DNA of 41,845 nt from Verrucomicrobiales bacterium (GTDB taxonomy: Bacteria; Verrucomicrobiota; Verrucomicrobiia; Methylacidiphilales; JAAUTS01), in assembly GCA_031266335.1 (NCBI GenBank), contig JAISBF010000144.1, forward strand, positions 1-41,845, given 5' to 3'. Under the pieces are notes generated by a model. It was not told the DNA's origin. It ran no database searches and was given only the letters and a program-made list of their open reading frames with translations. The translations under genes were made by a program, and so were the position numbers. Positions 26,491-34,357 of the stretch are shown in pieces; position 1 is the first letter of the stretch; every line of letters begins with the position of its first letter.

Positions 26491-27828
26491 ATGATTGATT
26501 TCAAAAACGACGGGGAATTTCAGGCGCCGACCGCGGCCAGCCTGGCCGGTCACGTCATCATCGGCCTGGGTTCCGCCGGGGTGAACATCGCGGATCAACT
26601 GGTGCTGGACCACCGCGAGCACGGCGCGGTGTTCGGCTTTGACACGGACGAGCAGGTCATTCGCGGCGCGGTCATGCCCGACAAGCTGCTGCTGGGCTGG
26701 CGGCGGATTCACGGGCTGGGCGCCGGCGGCGACCCGGCGCTGGCGGCGGAGATTGCGCGCGAGGAGCGCCGGGAAATCAGCGACCAGTTGCAGGGCACGC
26801 GCAGCGCGGTGCTGGTCACCGGCTTGGGCGGCGGCACCGGCAGCGGCATGGCGCCGGAGTTCTGCCGACTGCTGAAACAGCTCGACGCCACGGTGGTGGT
26901 GCTGGCGGTGACGCCGTTCGCGTTTGAGGGCCGGCGCCGGTTGCAGCAGGCGGCGGAGGCGCTGGCGAGTCTCCGGCGAGAAGCCGACGCGGTGCTGTGC
27001 CTGTCGAACAGCCGGTTGTTGGGATGTTTCGGCCCGGAACTGGACTTGCGCCAGGGATTTGCCGCGATGAACGGCCTGGTGGGGCGGGCCAGTGTGAATT
27101 TGCGCGCGGTGCTGCATCAGACCGGGCCGATGCAAATCCATCTGGCCGACTTGCGGAATGTGCTGGCGGAACATGCCGACGACGCGGCGACCCTGGAAAA
27201 CTGCTGGGCCGGGTGCGGCCTTGGCGCCGGCGCTGACCGTGCCCGCGCGGCGGTGGACGAGGTGCTGGGCGGCCCGTTGTTCGCGGATGGCTGCGCCTGG
27301 TCGAGCGGCACGGCGGTGATTGCCTGCCTCAGCGGCGGCGGGAACCTGTCCATCGGCGAGTTTCAGACGACCATCGAATATTTGCGACAGGAAATCCCGG
27401 TGGAGCTGCCGATTTTGGCAGGCATGGCGCTGGAACCCGGCGAAACCGATATGTTAGGGCTGACGCTGCTGGTGGTCGGCCAGACGGTTGCGGAGGGAGT
27501 GACAACCGAGTCGAAGGCGCGGGAAGAGTTGGCGCTTGAGCCGGCGCCGGCACACGCACCGTCAGCGGCGGCAAGCCCCCGCCGGCCGGTGGAAACGCCG
27601 CCGGTCGCCGGCCGGCCGGTCAGCGCCGGGGTGGAGGAGTTGCCCGCGCTTGCCGATGAACCCGGCAACCAGGGCACGGAGCAAAAATATTTCGTGCAGC
27701 AGGAGGAATTGCCGCTGGACCAGAAAATTTACCGGGGCCGGTTCGAGAAATCGGCGGCCACCATTTGCCACGGCGAGGATTTGGATCAGCCGACATTCAT
27801 GCGGCGCAATGTCAAAATCCGCTTATAA
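26491..27828 (+). CDS. ftsZ: divergent tubulin homologue FtsZ
   Basis: FtsZ is the GTPase that forms the Z ring. The 445-residue protein keeps the GTP-binding features: GLGSAGVN (25-32), GLGAGGDP (75-82), the T4 tubulin loop GLGGGTGSG (111-119) and TPFAFEG. It also keeps a conserved C-terminal tail, LDQPTFMRRN, for FtsA binding. The catalytic T7 loop, normally NxDFADV, reads QIHLADL (215-221). Thus the Asn and first Asp are replaced by Gln and His and only the last Asp (D220) remains. Divergent FtsZ is known in Verrucomicrobiota. A Pro/Ala-rich linker spans about 345-410. The stop overlaps the next gene (TAATG). Confidence 0.92.
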   Translation: MIDFKNDGEFQAPTAASLAGHVIIGLGSAGVNIADQLVLDHREHGAVFGFDTDEQVIRGAVMPDKLLLGWRRIHGLGAGGDPALAAEIAREERREISDQLQGTRSAVLVTGLGGGTGSGMAPEFCRLLKQLDATVVVLAVTPFAFEGRRRLQQAAEALASLRREADAVLCLSNSRLLGCFGPELDLRQGFAAMNGLVGRASVNLRAVLHQTGPMQIHLADLRNVLAEHADDAATLENCWAGCGLGAGADRARAAVDEVLGGPLFADGCAWSSGTAVIACLSGGGNLSIGEFQTTIEYLRQEIPVELPILAGMALEPGETDMLGLTLLVVGQTVAEGVTTESKAREELALEPAPAHAPSAAASPRRPVETPPVAGRPVSAGVEELPALADEPGNQGTEQKYFVQQEELPLDQKIYRGRFEKSAATICHGEDLDQPTFMRRNVKIRL

Positions 27829-29069
27829 TGCATCTCATGAAAAAACTGCTGGCCGGTCTCTGCCTGTGCGGCCTGCTGGGCGGGTGGTGCGCCGGCGCTC
27901 AGGCCAGGGTGCTGGTCGGCATTGACACCTTGCGGGCGCTGAACTTCCCCGGTTTGGCGGGCAAGCGGGTCGGGTTGGTGACCAATCCGGCCGGCGTGGA
28001 CGCTGACGGTGTGCCCACCTGGCAGATTTTGCGGGCCGCCAAGCAAGTGCGGCTGGTGGCCTTGTTCGGGCCTGAGCACGGCGTGTACGGCACCGTCAAG
28101 GCCGGCGCCAAGGTGGCCGACCAGCTTGACGCCAACACGGGGCTGCCGGTGTATTCGCTGCACGGCGTGACGCGGAAGCCGACGCCGGACATGCTGCGCG
28201 GCATCGACGTGCTGATTTACGACGTGCAGGACATCGGCGCGCGCAGTTACACCTACATCAGCACGCTGGGGCTGGTCATGCAGGCGGCGGCGGAGCTGGG
28301 GATTGAGGTGTACGTGCTGGACCGGCCCGATCCGCTGGGCGGGCTGCGGGTGGAAGGCGGCGGGGTCAGCCCGGATTACCGTTCCTTCGTCGGGCAATAC
28401 GACATCCCGTATGTGTACGGCCTGACGCCGGGCGAGCTGGCGTTGTGGATCAACGACCGCTGGCTGACGACGCCCTGCAAGTTGAAGGTCTTTAAGATGA
28501 ACGGCTGGACGCGGCGCATGACCTGGCGGGATACCGGGTTGCGCTGGGTGCCGACCTCGCCCAACATCCCCACCCCGCAGGCGGCGGTCGGTTACGCGGC
28601 GACGGGGTTGCTGGGCGACATCGGCGTGACCAACGGCGCCAATGTGACCGCTTACCCGTTCCAGGTCATCGCGGCGGAAAACCTGGACGCCGGCGGCATG
28701 ACCCGGCGGTTCAACGCCATCGGCCTGTCCGGCGTGACGGCGGATCCGTTCTCATTTTACCCCGCCGGGGGCAAATACGCCGGGGTGAGATACAGCGGCA
28801 TCCGGCTGGATTTGGATCCGCACGCCCGCGCCAACCTGCTGGCCATCAATTTCCGGGTGCTGGATGTGTTGCGGGTGATGACGCCGCAGAAGAATTACTT
28901 CAAGCGCGCCAGCGCCGACGGCATTAAAATGTTCGACAAAATCAACGGCGGCCCCGCCAACCGGACGGCCTGGCTGGCGGGCCGGAGCGGCGACCTGATT
29001 GCCCGCTCGTGGCAGGCCAGGGAAGCCAGTTGGCTGGCGGAGCGCAAGCCCTACTTGCTCTATCAGTGA
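27828..29069 (+). CDS. namZ: secreted exo-beta-N-acetylmuramidase, NamZ type (DUF1343)
   Basis: Members of DUF1343 include NamZ, which removes N-acetylmuramic acid from the non-reducing ends of peptidoglycan fragments. The protein of about 410 residues starts with a signal peptide (MKKLLAGLCLCGLLGGWCAG) and continues into the mature domain. That domain has family motifs KRVGLVTNPAGVD, ALFGPEHGVYG, DVLIYDVQDIGARSYTY, DRPDPLGG and PTSPNIPT. Start is ATG 27828, overlapping the ftsZ stop by 1 nt, or ATG 27837 for MKKLL. The tight coupling to ftsZ suggests wall turnover or recycling at division. It is the last gene of the long plus-strand series. Confidence 0.9.
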   Translation: MHLMKKLLAGLCLCGLLGGWCAGAQARVLVGIDTLRALNFPGLAGKRVGLVTNPAGVDADGVPTWQILRAAKQVRLVALFGPEHGVYGTVKAGAKVADQLDANTGLPVYSLHGVTRKPTPDMLRGIDVLIYDVQDIGARSYTYISTLGLVMQAAAELGIEVYVLDRPDPLGGLRVEGGGVSPDYRSFVGQYDIPYVYGLTPGELALWINDRWLTTPCKLKVFKMNGWTRRMTWRDTGLRWVPTSPNIPTPQAAVGYAATGLLGDIGVTNGANVTAYPFQVIAAENLDAGGMTRRFNAIGLSGVTADPFSFYPAGGKYAGVRYSGIRLDLDPHARANLLAINFRVLDVLRVMTPQKNYFKRASADGIKMFDKINGGPANRTAWLAGRSGDLIARSWQAREASWLAERKPYLLYQ

Positions 29070-29076
29070 GCGCGGG

Positions 29077-29113
29077 GGAATTGATTATTGATTATTGAAA
29101 ATTGATTATTTGG
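29077..29113. repeat. AT-rich TTGATTATTGATTATTGAAAATTGATTATT repeat
   Basis: Repeated TTGATTATTGA words fill the junction between the convergent namZ and ybeY genes. The repeat supplies the last few codons and the stop codon of ybeY. A short AT-rich palindromic repeat of this type recurs near other gene ends in the window. Confidence 0.7.
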
Positions 29114-29592
29114 TAACGGGCCGGCCGCGGGCGCAACACTTGGTTGCGGAGGCGGGTCTGCCGGCGGCGCAGGCGTTGGAAATCCCGCTCGGTGTGATCG
29201 TCGTAACCGCACAGGTGCAGGCAGCCGTGGATGATGTAGGTGAGCACTTCCGCTGCCAGTGACAGTTTTTCCAGGTGGCGCTGACGCTCGGCCACGGCGG
29301 GGCAGACGATGAGTTCGCCGTGGTCGAAGGTGATGACATCGGTGGCGGCGGGGTCGGCCAGAAACTCCCGGTGAACGCGGGCGCTTTCACGGGCGCTGAC
29401 CATGACCACGACCAATTCCCGCACGCGGCCCGGCCAGGCGCGGCCCAGCGCGGCGACGGCCAGTTCAGTTTGCCGGCGCAGCAGGCGCAGCGGCAGCCGG
29501 TGCCGCTTTTGCCGGTTGAGGATTCTTATCCTTGGCCCGGGCGGCGGGGTCCTGGTCTTTTTTGGGTTTGGCGGGGTATTCGGGGCGCGCAT
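29092..29592 (-). CDS. ybeY: endoribonuclease YbeY
   Basis: YbeY is a single-strand metallo-endoribonuclease for 16S rRNA 3'-end maturation and ribosome quality control. The zinc signature is HGCLHLCGYDDHT. The third ligand position, usually His in GYDH, is Asp followed by His, a variant that also occurs in other phyla. VSARESARVHREFL and DVITFDHGE also fit. Family homology starts near IRILNRQKRH (about 29530). The only ATG upstream is at 29592, inside the neighbouring HD-protein gene, so the true start is uncertain. ATA or ATC codons at the homology start follow an AAGGA. The C-terminal tail (YQIINFQ) is encoded by a repeat. Confidence 0.88.
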   Translation of the reverse strand: MRAPNTPPNPKKTRTPPPGPRIRILNRQKRHRLPLRLLRRQTELAVAALGRAWPGRVRELVVVMVSARESARVHREFLADPAATDVITFDHGELIVCPAVAERQRHLEKLSLAAEVLTYIIHGCLHLCGYDDHTERDFQRLRRRQTRLRNQVLRPRPARYQIINFQ

Positions 29593-31102
29593 GGAGCATG
29601 TTTTTCAGGGTGAAGATGAGCCGCTTGGTGATCAGGGAGATTTCGTTGAAGCTGAGTTGGGACTCGTCGAGCTGGCCTTCCTGCACCCGGCTCTTGATGA
29701 CTTCGCGCACCAGGTTCTCCACCCGCTGGGCGGTGGGGTTTTTCAGCGAGCGCGAGGCGCTTTCCACCGCGTCGGCCAGGGAGACGATGGCCGATTCCTT
29801 GGTTTGCGGGATGGGGCCGGGGTAGCTGAACGAGCGCGGGTCAACCTCAGGGATATCCTCCTCGCGCAGCCGCAGAATCTTGCCCCCCTCGCGGGCGTCC
29901 TGCTGCTGTTGCAGGGCGCGCTTGTAAAAATAATACACCAGCGAGGTGCCGTGATGCTCCTTGATGACGTCGATGATAGGCTGGCGCAGGCCGTGCTTGA
30001 GCGCGAGGTCGATGCCGTCCTTGACGTGGCTGATGATAACCAGCGCGCTCATCGAGGGGGTGAGCTGCGCGTGCGGGTCCTGGCCGGGGATGACGTTCTC
30101 GGTGAAATACTGCGGCTTGTCGAGCTTGCCGATGTCGTGGAAGTAGGCGCAGACGCGGCACTGGGTGGGATTGGCGCCGATGGCCTCGGCGGCGGACTCG
30201 GCGAGGTTGGCGACGTTCAGGCTGTGATGATACGTGCCGGGCGCCTCCTCGGCGAGTTGCTTGAGCAGCGGATGCTTCAAGTCGGCCAGCTCGACCCAGG
30301 AAATATCCGTGATGCGGTCAAACAGCCACTCGAACACCGGCAGCACCGCGGCGACGATGAACGAGGTGAGCACTCCCAGGACAATCGCCAGCACCCCCTG
30401 GGAGACCAGAAACAGCGTCTTGTTGGGAATACTGTTCGCGTTGCCCAAATCCAGCACCCCGCCCAGCAACAACGCGCAGGCCAGGCCGACCAAGCTGATC
30501 TTCACCCCGGCCATCAAGATGTCGGCACGGCGGCGGATGTGTTGGCTGAGTTGCGCGGCGGTCAGTCCGGTAATCAAACTGCTCAGGAACACCCCAGGGT
30601 CAGCGCCGATGAACAACATGCCGGACACCGACAGGATAAAAGCCGTGATGAACCCCGCCGCCGGCGAAATCAAAATAGTCAGCAACATCGGCGCCAACGC
30701 CGAGGGCAGCAGCAGCATCGGGATCTGCTCCCCGGTGATTTTCGTGACGTTGGTGTACAGGAAAATGTACTTGTTGACCGCCAGATTAATCACCAGGCAG
30801 AGCATCGTCAGCAGCAGCAACTGATTGCTCTTCCAGACCTCCTTCGACGACAGCGGCAGCAGGAACAGAAACAGCGTGAGAATCAGCACCGTCAGCACGA
30901 AAATCTCATACGCCGGCGCCTCGCTGGCCCACAACCCGATGCGCATCAGCACCGCGAAGAACGCCCCCAGCATCAGCCAGCGCGCCGCCGCGCTCTGCTC
31001 GAACCAGTCGCGCCAGTCCGTGTCCTTGTCCTGGCGGCGCGTCTTGCCGCAGGACAAGCCCTTGCGCTCGAGCGACTTTTTCTTGAGCCATTGTAAAATC
31101 AT
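29465..31102 (-). CDS. membrane HD-domain phosphohydrolase, PgpH/YqfF-like (7TM-HD)
   Basis: This 545-residue protein has about seven membrane helices (from WLMLGAFFAVLMRIGLWA) and a cytoplasmic HD domain. The HD domain contains GTYHHSLNVANLAESAA and CAYFHDIGKLDKPQYF, then DVIKEHHG. Related PgpH enzymes hydrolyse cyclic di-AMP. Unlike typical members of 700 or more residues, it lacks the large extracellular domain after the first helix. The tail is Lys/Pro/Ala-rich and overlaps ybeY. Met 31102 (MILQWLKKK) is chosen because it lies just after the phoH stop. The trio phoH-HD-ybeY is a common bacterial gene order. Confidence 0.9.
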   Translation of the reverse strand: MILQWLKKKSLERKGLSCGKTRRQDKDTDWRDWFEQSAAARWLMLGAFFAVLMRIGLWASEAPAYEIFVLTVLILTLFLFLLPLSSKEVWKSNQLLLLTMLCLVINLAVNKYIFLYTNVTKITGEQIPMLLLPSALAPMLLTILISPAAGFITAFILSVSGMLFIGADPGVFLSSLITGLTAAQLSQHIRRRADILMAGVKISLVGLACALLLGGVLDLGNANSIPNKTLFLVSQGVLAIVLGVLTSFIVAAVLPVFEWLFDRITDISWVELADLKHPLLKQLAEEAPGTYHHSLNVANLAESAAEAIGANPTQCRVCAYFHDIGKLDKPQYFTENVIPGQDPHAQLTPSMSALVIISHVKDGIDLALKHGLRQPIIDVIKEHHGTSLVYYFYKRALQQQQDAREGGKILRLREEDIPEVDPRSFSYPGPIPQTKESAIVSLADAVESASRSLKNPTAQRVENLVREVIKSRVQEGQLDESQLSFNEISLITKRLIFTLKNMLHARPEYPAKPKKDQDPAARAKDKNPQPAKAAPAAAAPAAPAN

Positions 31103-31109
31103 ACCGGTA

Positions 31110-32078
31110 TCACGCCTGCTCCCGCGTCCCGCGGTGTTGTTGGTACGCGGCGACAATCCTGCCGACCAGCGGGTGCCGGATCACATCCTGCTCCTGGAAA
31201 CGGTAAAAAGCAATCCCCGCCACCCGCTCCAGCGCCTGCGCCGCCTCCAGCAAGCCCGACTGCCGGTGCCGCGGCAAGTCCACCTGCGTCGGGTCGCCCG
31301 TCACCACGCAACGCGAATCCGGCCCGAGCCGGGTCAGGAACATGAACAGCTGCTCCGCCGTGGTGTTTTGCGCCTCATCGAGAATCACAAACGAATTGGC
31401 CAACGTCCGCCCGCGCATGTACGCCAGCGGCGCGATTTCAATGACCCCCTGTTCCAGGTGCCGCGCCACCTCCTCCGCGCCGAGCAATTCCTGCAACGCG
31501 TCATACAACGGCCGCAGATACGGAAAAATCTTCTCCTTTAAATCACCGGGCAAGAACCCCAGCGCCTCCCCCGCCTCCACCGCCGGCCGCGTCAGGATAA
31601 TACGGTGTACCGCCTCGCGCCGCAACGCCGCCACCGCCATCGCCACCGCGAGAAACGTCTTGCCCGTGCCCGCCGGCCCGAGGCCGAAACACAAATCATG
31701 GGCGCGGATCGCGTCGAGATAAGCCTTTTGCGCGAACGTCCGGGGCGTCAGCGCCGCCTGGCGCCCCGGCAGACTGATGCGAGACCGCCACAACTCCTCC
31801 AGCGCCGCCCCGCGCCCGTCCGCCACCGCGTTCAACGTGAACAGAAACTCATGCGCGCGAATCTTCACCCCGTGCCTGACCGCGTCCTGCAACCGGGCGA
31901 ACAACTCGGCGGTTTGCTCAAGCCCCTGGGGCGCCCCCGCCACCTTCAGCCACCCGTCGCGCGTCGTCACCTTGACCGCGCACCGTTGCTCCAACGCCTC
32001 CAGCAACCCGGCCTCACCGGCATACAACCCGGAGAGCACCCGCGCGTTTTCAAAGTTCAACACCTTGGCATGAGACAT
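31110..32078 (-). CDS. phoH: PhoH-like ATPase
   Basis: The PhoH family are P-loop ATPases often found beside ybeY and probably linked to RNA metabolism. The 322-residue protein has an N-terminal KH-like region and Walker A GLGPAGTGKTFLAVAMAV. ILTRPAVEAGEALGFLPGDL follows, then Walker B FVILDEAQNTT and VVTGDPTQVDLP. Met 32078 (MSHAKVLNF) is chosen. A longer frame to 32207 would translate an intergenic inverted repeat and is rejected. No strong ribosome site is visible. Confidence 0.93.
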   Translation of the reverse strand: MSHAKVLNFENARVLSGLYAGEAGLLEALEQRCAVKVTTRDGWLKVAGAPQGLEQTAELFARLQDAVRHGVKIRAHEFLFTLNAVADGRGAALEELWRSRISLPGRQAALTPRTFAQKAYLDAIRAHDLCFGLGPAGTGKTFLAVAMAVAALRREAVHRIILTRPAVEAGEALGFLPGDLKEKIFPYLRPLYDALQELLGAEEVARHLEQGVIEIAPLAYMRGRTLANSFVILDEAQNTTAEQLFMFLTRLGPDSRCVVTGDPTQVDLPRHRQSGLLEAAQALERVAGIAFYRFQEQDVIRHPLVGRIVAAYQQHRGTREQA

Positions 32079-32140
32079 CCAGAAGAAACTATCTTTTAAA
32101 CCATCCCTGTCAACAGGCCAGACCGTAAGGAGTACGAGGT

Positions 32141-32218
32141 TTAACCACGGATGGACACCGATGCACACGGATAAAACCAAAAAACATCCGTGTTCATCCG
32201 TGTCCATCCGTGGTTAAA
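32141..32218. repeat. 'CCACGGATGGACACGGAT' inverted repeat, short copy
   Basis: The left arm 32141-32172 and right arm 32185-32217 are near-perfect complements built from CCACGGATG and CATCCGTGG words, with a loop of about 12 nt. A longer copy lies at 34200-34353. It belongs to a repeat family common in Verrucomicrobiota and other phyla. It lies upstream of phoH and could form a strong hairpin in RNA. Confidence 0.85.
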
Positions 32219-32230
32219 GAAACGGAAGAG

Positions 32231-32745
32231 GCGGCGCGGTCGCCAAGCGCGGTGGCGCGGTCGCTGAGGGAGGTGGGCGCGGTCGCCAAGCGCGGCGGCG
32301 CGGTCGCTGAAGGAAGTGGGCGCGGTCGCCAAGCGCGGTGGCGCGGTCGCTGAAGGAAGTGGGCGCGGTCGCCAAGCGCAGCGGCGCGGTCGCTGAGGGA
32401 GGTGGGCGTAATCGCCAAGCGCGGCGGCGTGGTCGCTGAAGGAGGTGGGCGTGGTCGCCAAGCGCGGCGGCGTGGTCGCTGAAGGAGGTGGGCGTGGTCG
32501 TCAAGCGCGGCGGCGTGGTCGCTGAGGGAGGTGGGCGTAGTCGTCAAGCGCGGCGGCGCGGTCGCTGAGGGAGGTGGGCGTGGTCGTCAAACGCAGCGGC
32601 GCGGTCGCTGAGGAAGGTGGGCGTAGTCGCCAAGCGCGGCGGCGTGGTCGCCAAACGCGGCGGTGTTAATCGTCAAGCGCAGCGGTGTAGTCGCCAAACG
32701 CAGCGGTGTAATCGTCAAGCGCGGCGGTGTAATCGTCGAGAAAAG
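32231..32745. repeat. GC-rich minisatellite, 43-bp unit grading into a 21-bp unit
   Basis: GGTCGCCAAGCGC recurs at 32238, 32281, 32324 and 32367, exactly 43 nt apart. Each unit consists of two related halves, GGTCGCCAAGCGCGG-type (21) and GGTCGCTGAGGGAGG-type (22). About nine to ten units run to roughly 32640, with increasing GTCGTCAAGC/ATCGCC variants. Then only the 21-bp half repeats to about 32745. Because 43 is not a multiple of 3, all three minus frames stay open and give spurious repetitive ORFs. I see no gene in it. Confidence 0.92.
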
Positions 32746-32924
32746 CGCCTCTCCCGCTGAAAGATACGTCTCTCACGACAGAAGAAACTCCACTTTCAGC
32801 GCCCACCCCGTCATCCACAACCCCAACCCCCAACCCATCAACCAAGCGCCCCGGCCTACCCCCCGCGACACCTTCCTCCCCAACCAACCCAACCCTCCGC
32901 GCCTCCGCGTCTCCGCGGTTAAAT
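32746..32924. other. non-coding stretch after the minisatellite
   Basis: This segment is C-rich on the plus strand with CCCCAACCCCCAACCC-type runs. It ends in CCTCCGCGCCTCCGCGTCTCCGCGG (about 32897-32921), a half-copy of the repeat family seen at 1-57. No convincing coding frame was found on either strand. It may simply be eroded repeat DNA. Confidence 0.6.
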
Positions 32925-34187
32925 CTAACAACCCCCCGCCGCCGCCGCCGGCACAATGATCGCGTCACTCATGCCGTGGATGATTTTCTTGTCCGCCGGC
33001 GTAATCGTCACCAACACCCCCTTCAGCGCCGCCTGGCCGTCCTCGACGAAATAGTACGGGCACAGCCGCGCCCGCCCCGGCAGCACCGTCAGCGCCCGCG
33101 CCGCCTCGTCCCAGTACGGATGCTCGACCATGCGGCCCTTCACAAAACGCTGCATGATGCGCGGCGACTCCGCAAACTCCGCCAGCGCCCGCGTCACCGC
33201 CGCGCGCCACTCCTCCCCGCTCACGTCGAACCCCATCGTCACGCCGCGCGAACCCCACGCCAGCGGCGAAAACCCGGACACCTTCAACACCAGCGCGCGC
33301 TCCTTCTGCGAGAACGCCGCCACCTCGCGCCAGCTCTGCACCTCCAGGCCGGGCAGCACCGCCGACGGCGGCAACTCGGTCGGCTCCACCACCCAACTGG
33401 GCGGAATAATCGCCTGCAAATCGCGCCAATAACGGTCACCCAACTCCTGCCGCCAGAACTCGCGCAGCGGCCGCAGCCAAAACAGCGCGAGCCACAACTT
33501 TTCCTCCAGAAACGGCTTCAGCGGCGGGTCCATTCGCACCGTCGGCGAATAACTCGCTGACAGCGACGGCAAATTCCCCCAGTCGAAACACTCGAAGAAC
33601 CGGTACACCGGCTCCCCGCTGAACGTGTACCGTTCCGCCGCGCGCACCCGCCGCGCGCCGTAAAGCCACTCCATCTCCGGGCGATAATCGGCGGCCTCCG
33701 CGCTGATGACGACACTGCCGGCGGGAAAATGCCGGCGCGCCGCTGCCGTCATCCCCGTCGCGCCGCCGACGACCGGCTCGCCGAGCGCGGCGTAAGTCTC
33801 GTTCAACCACGCCGTCAGCCCCACCCCGCCGGGCACGGAATCAATCTCCGACAACGCGAACCCGCCGTCAGCGAGAATCAAATCGGGGCGGATAATCGTC
33901 GGCAAATCGTTCTTGACCGCCGCTGACCGTGCCAGCTCCACCAACTCGCGCGGCTTGCCGAGATCGAGCCATTCCGCGATCCACGCCGGCGCCCGGCCCT
34001 GCCAGCTCTTGCGGTACAACAGATTCGCCGCCTGCAGGAACTTGTGCAACCGCGGCCCGAGCCGGGCCAGAAACTCCACCGTCGCCGCGTCCAGCGGAAA
34101 CGCTGACGGCGCCACCCGCCAAGTCTTGCCCGCGAACAGGCCGCTCGCCGGCATGGCGCGCTTGATGTGTGCGATTCTCTCAATCAT
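32925..34187 (-). CDS. uncharacterised protein, possibly ATP-grasp-like
   Basis: About 420 residues, start MIERIAHIKRAMPASG (34187). I do not recognise the family with confidence. Two segments recall circularly permuted ATP-grasp (glutathionylspermidine-synthase-like) enzymes. One is RPDLILADGGFALSEIDSVP with an acidic ESD-type end. The other is LVLKVSGFSPLAWGSRGV followed by RIMQRFVKGRMV, like an ATP-binding Lys and lid region. It has no signal peptide or membrane helix, and the end is Ala/Gly-rich (IIVPAAAAGGC). It lies between a minisatellite and an inverted repeat, upstream of nothing obviously related. Ligase activity is only a hypothesis. Confidence 0.7.
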   Translation of the reverse strand: MIERIAHIKRAMPASGLFAGKTWRVAPSAFPLDAATVEFLARLGPRLHKFLQAANLLYRKSWQGRAPAWIAEWLDLGKPRELVELARSAAVKNDLPTIIRPDLILADGGFALSEIDSVPGGVGLTAWLNETYAALGEPVVGGATGMTAAARRHFPAGSVVISAEAADYRPEMEWLYGARRVRAAERYTFSGEPVYRFFECFDWGNLPSLSASYSPTVRMDPPLKPFLEEKLWLALFWLRPLREFWRQELGDRYWRDLQAIIPPSWVVEPTELPPSAVLPGLEVQSWREVAAFSQKERALVLKVSGFSPLAWGSRGVTMGFDVSGEEWRAAVTRALAEFAESPRIMQRFVKGRMVEHPYWDEAARALTVLPGRARLCPYYFVEDGQAALKGVLVTITPADKKIIHGMSDAIIVPAAAAGGC

Positions 34188-34199
34188 GGTCGGGTTTCG

Positions 34200-34353
34200 G
34201 TTAACCACGGATGGACACGGATGCACACGGATTTCTTTACCAGGAGGACATGGAGGAATTGGAGGGGGCCTTTGGTTGCCGCCAACCTTCCTCCAAGAAC
34301 TCCATGTTCTCTTTGTAAAAAAAATCCGTGTCCATCCGTGTCCATCCGTGGTT
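34200..34353. repeat. MITE-like inverted repeat (CCACGGATGGACACGGATG family), long copy
   Basis: Arms 34202-34233 and 34321-34353 are complementary. The interior of about 90 nt has its own inverted words (GGACATGGAG and CTCCATGTTC). It lies between the ATP-grasp-like gene start and the pdxA stop. The arms match those at 32141-32218. No transposase is encoded. Confidence 0.85.
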
Positions 34354-34357
34354 GAAA

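Noticed and set aside
29402-31096. 564-codon plus-strand ORF opposite the HD-domain gene
   Set aside because: The opposite strand has clear membrane helices and HD motifs; the plus frame is Gln/Arg-rich and has no motif.
32079-32207. N-terminal extension of the PhoH-like protein
   Set aside because: The added residues translate the CCACGGATG inverted repeat; family homology starts at MSHAKVLNF.
32141-32547. Three overlapping minus-strand ORFs with PRRRAWRPRP-type repeats
   Set aside because: All three frames are open because the 43-bp unit lacks stops; they are products of the minisatellite.
32231-32745. CRISPR array
   Set aside because: Units are contiguous and similar throughout; there are no unique spacers and no cas genes.
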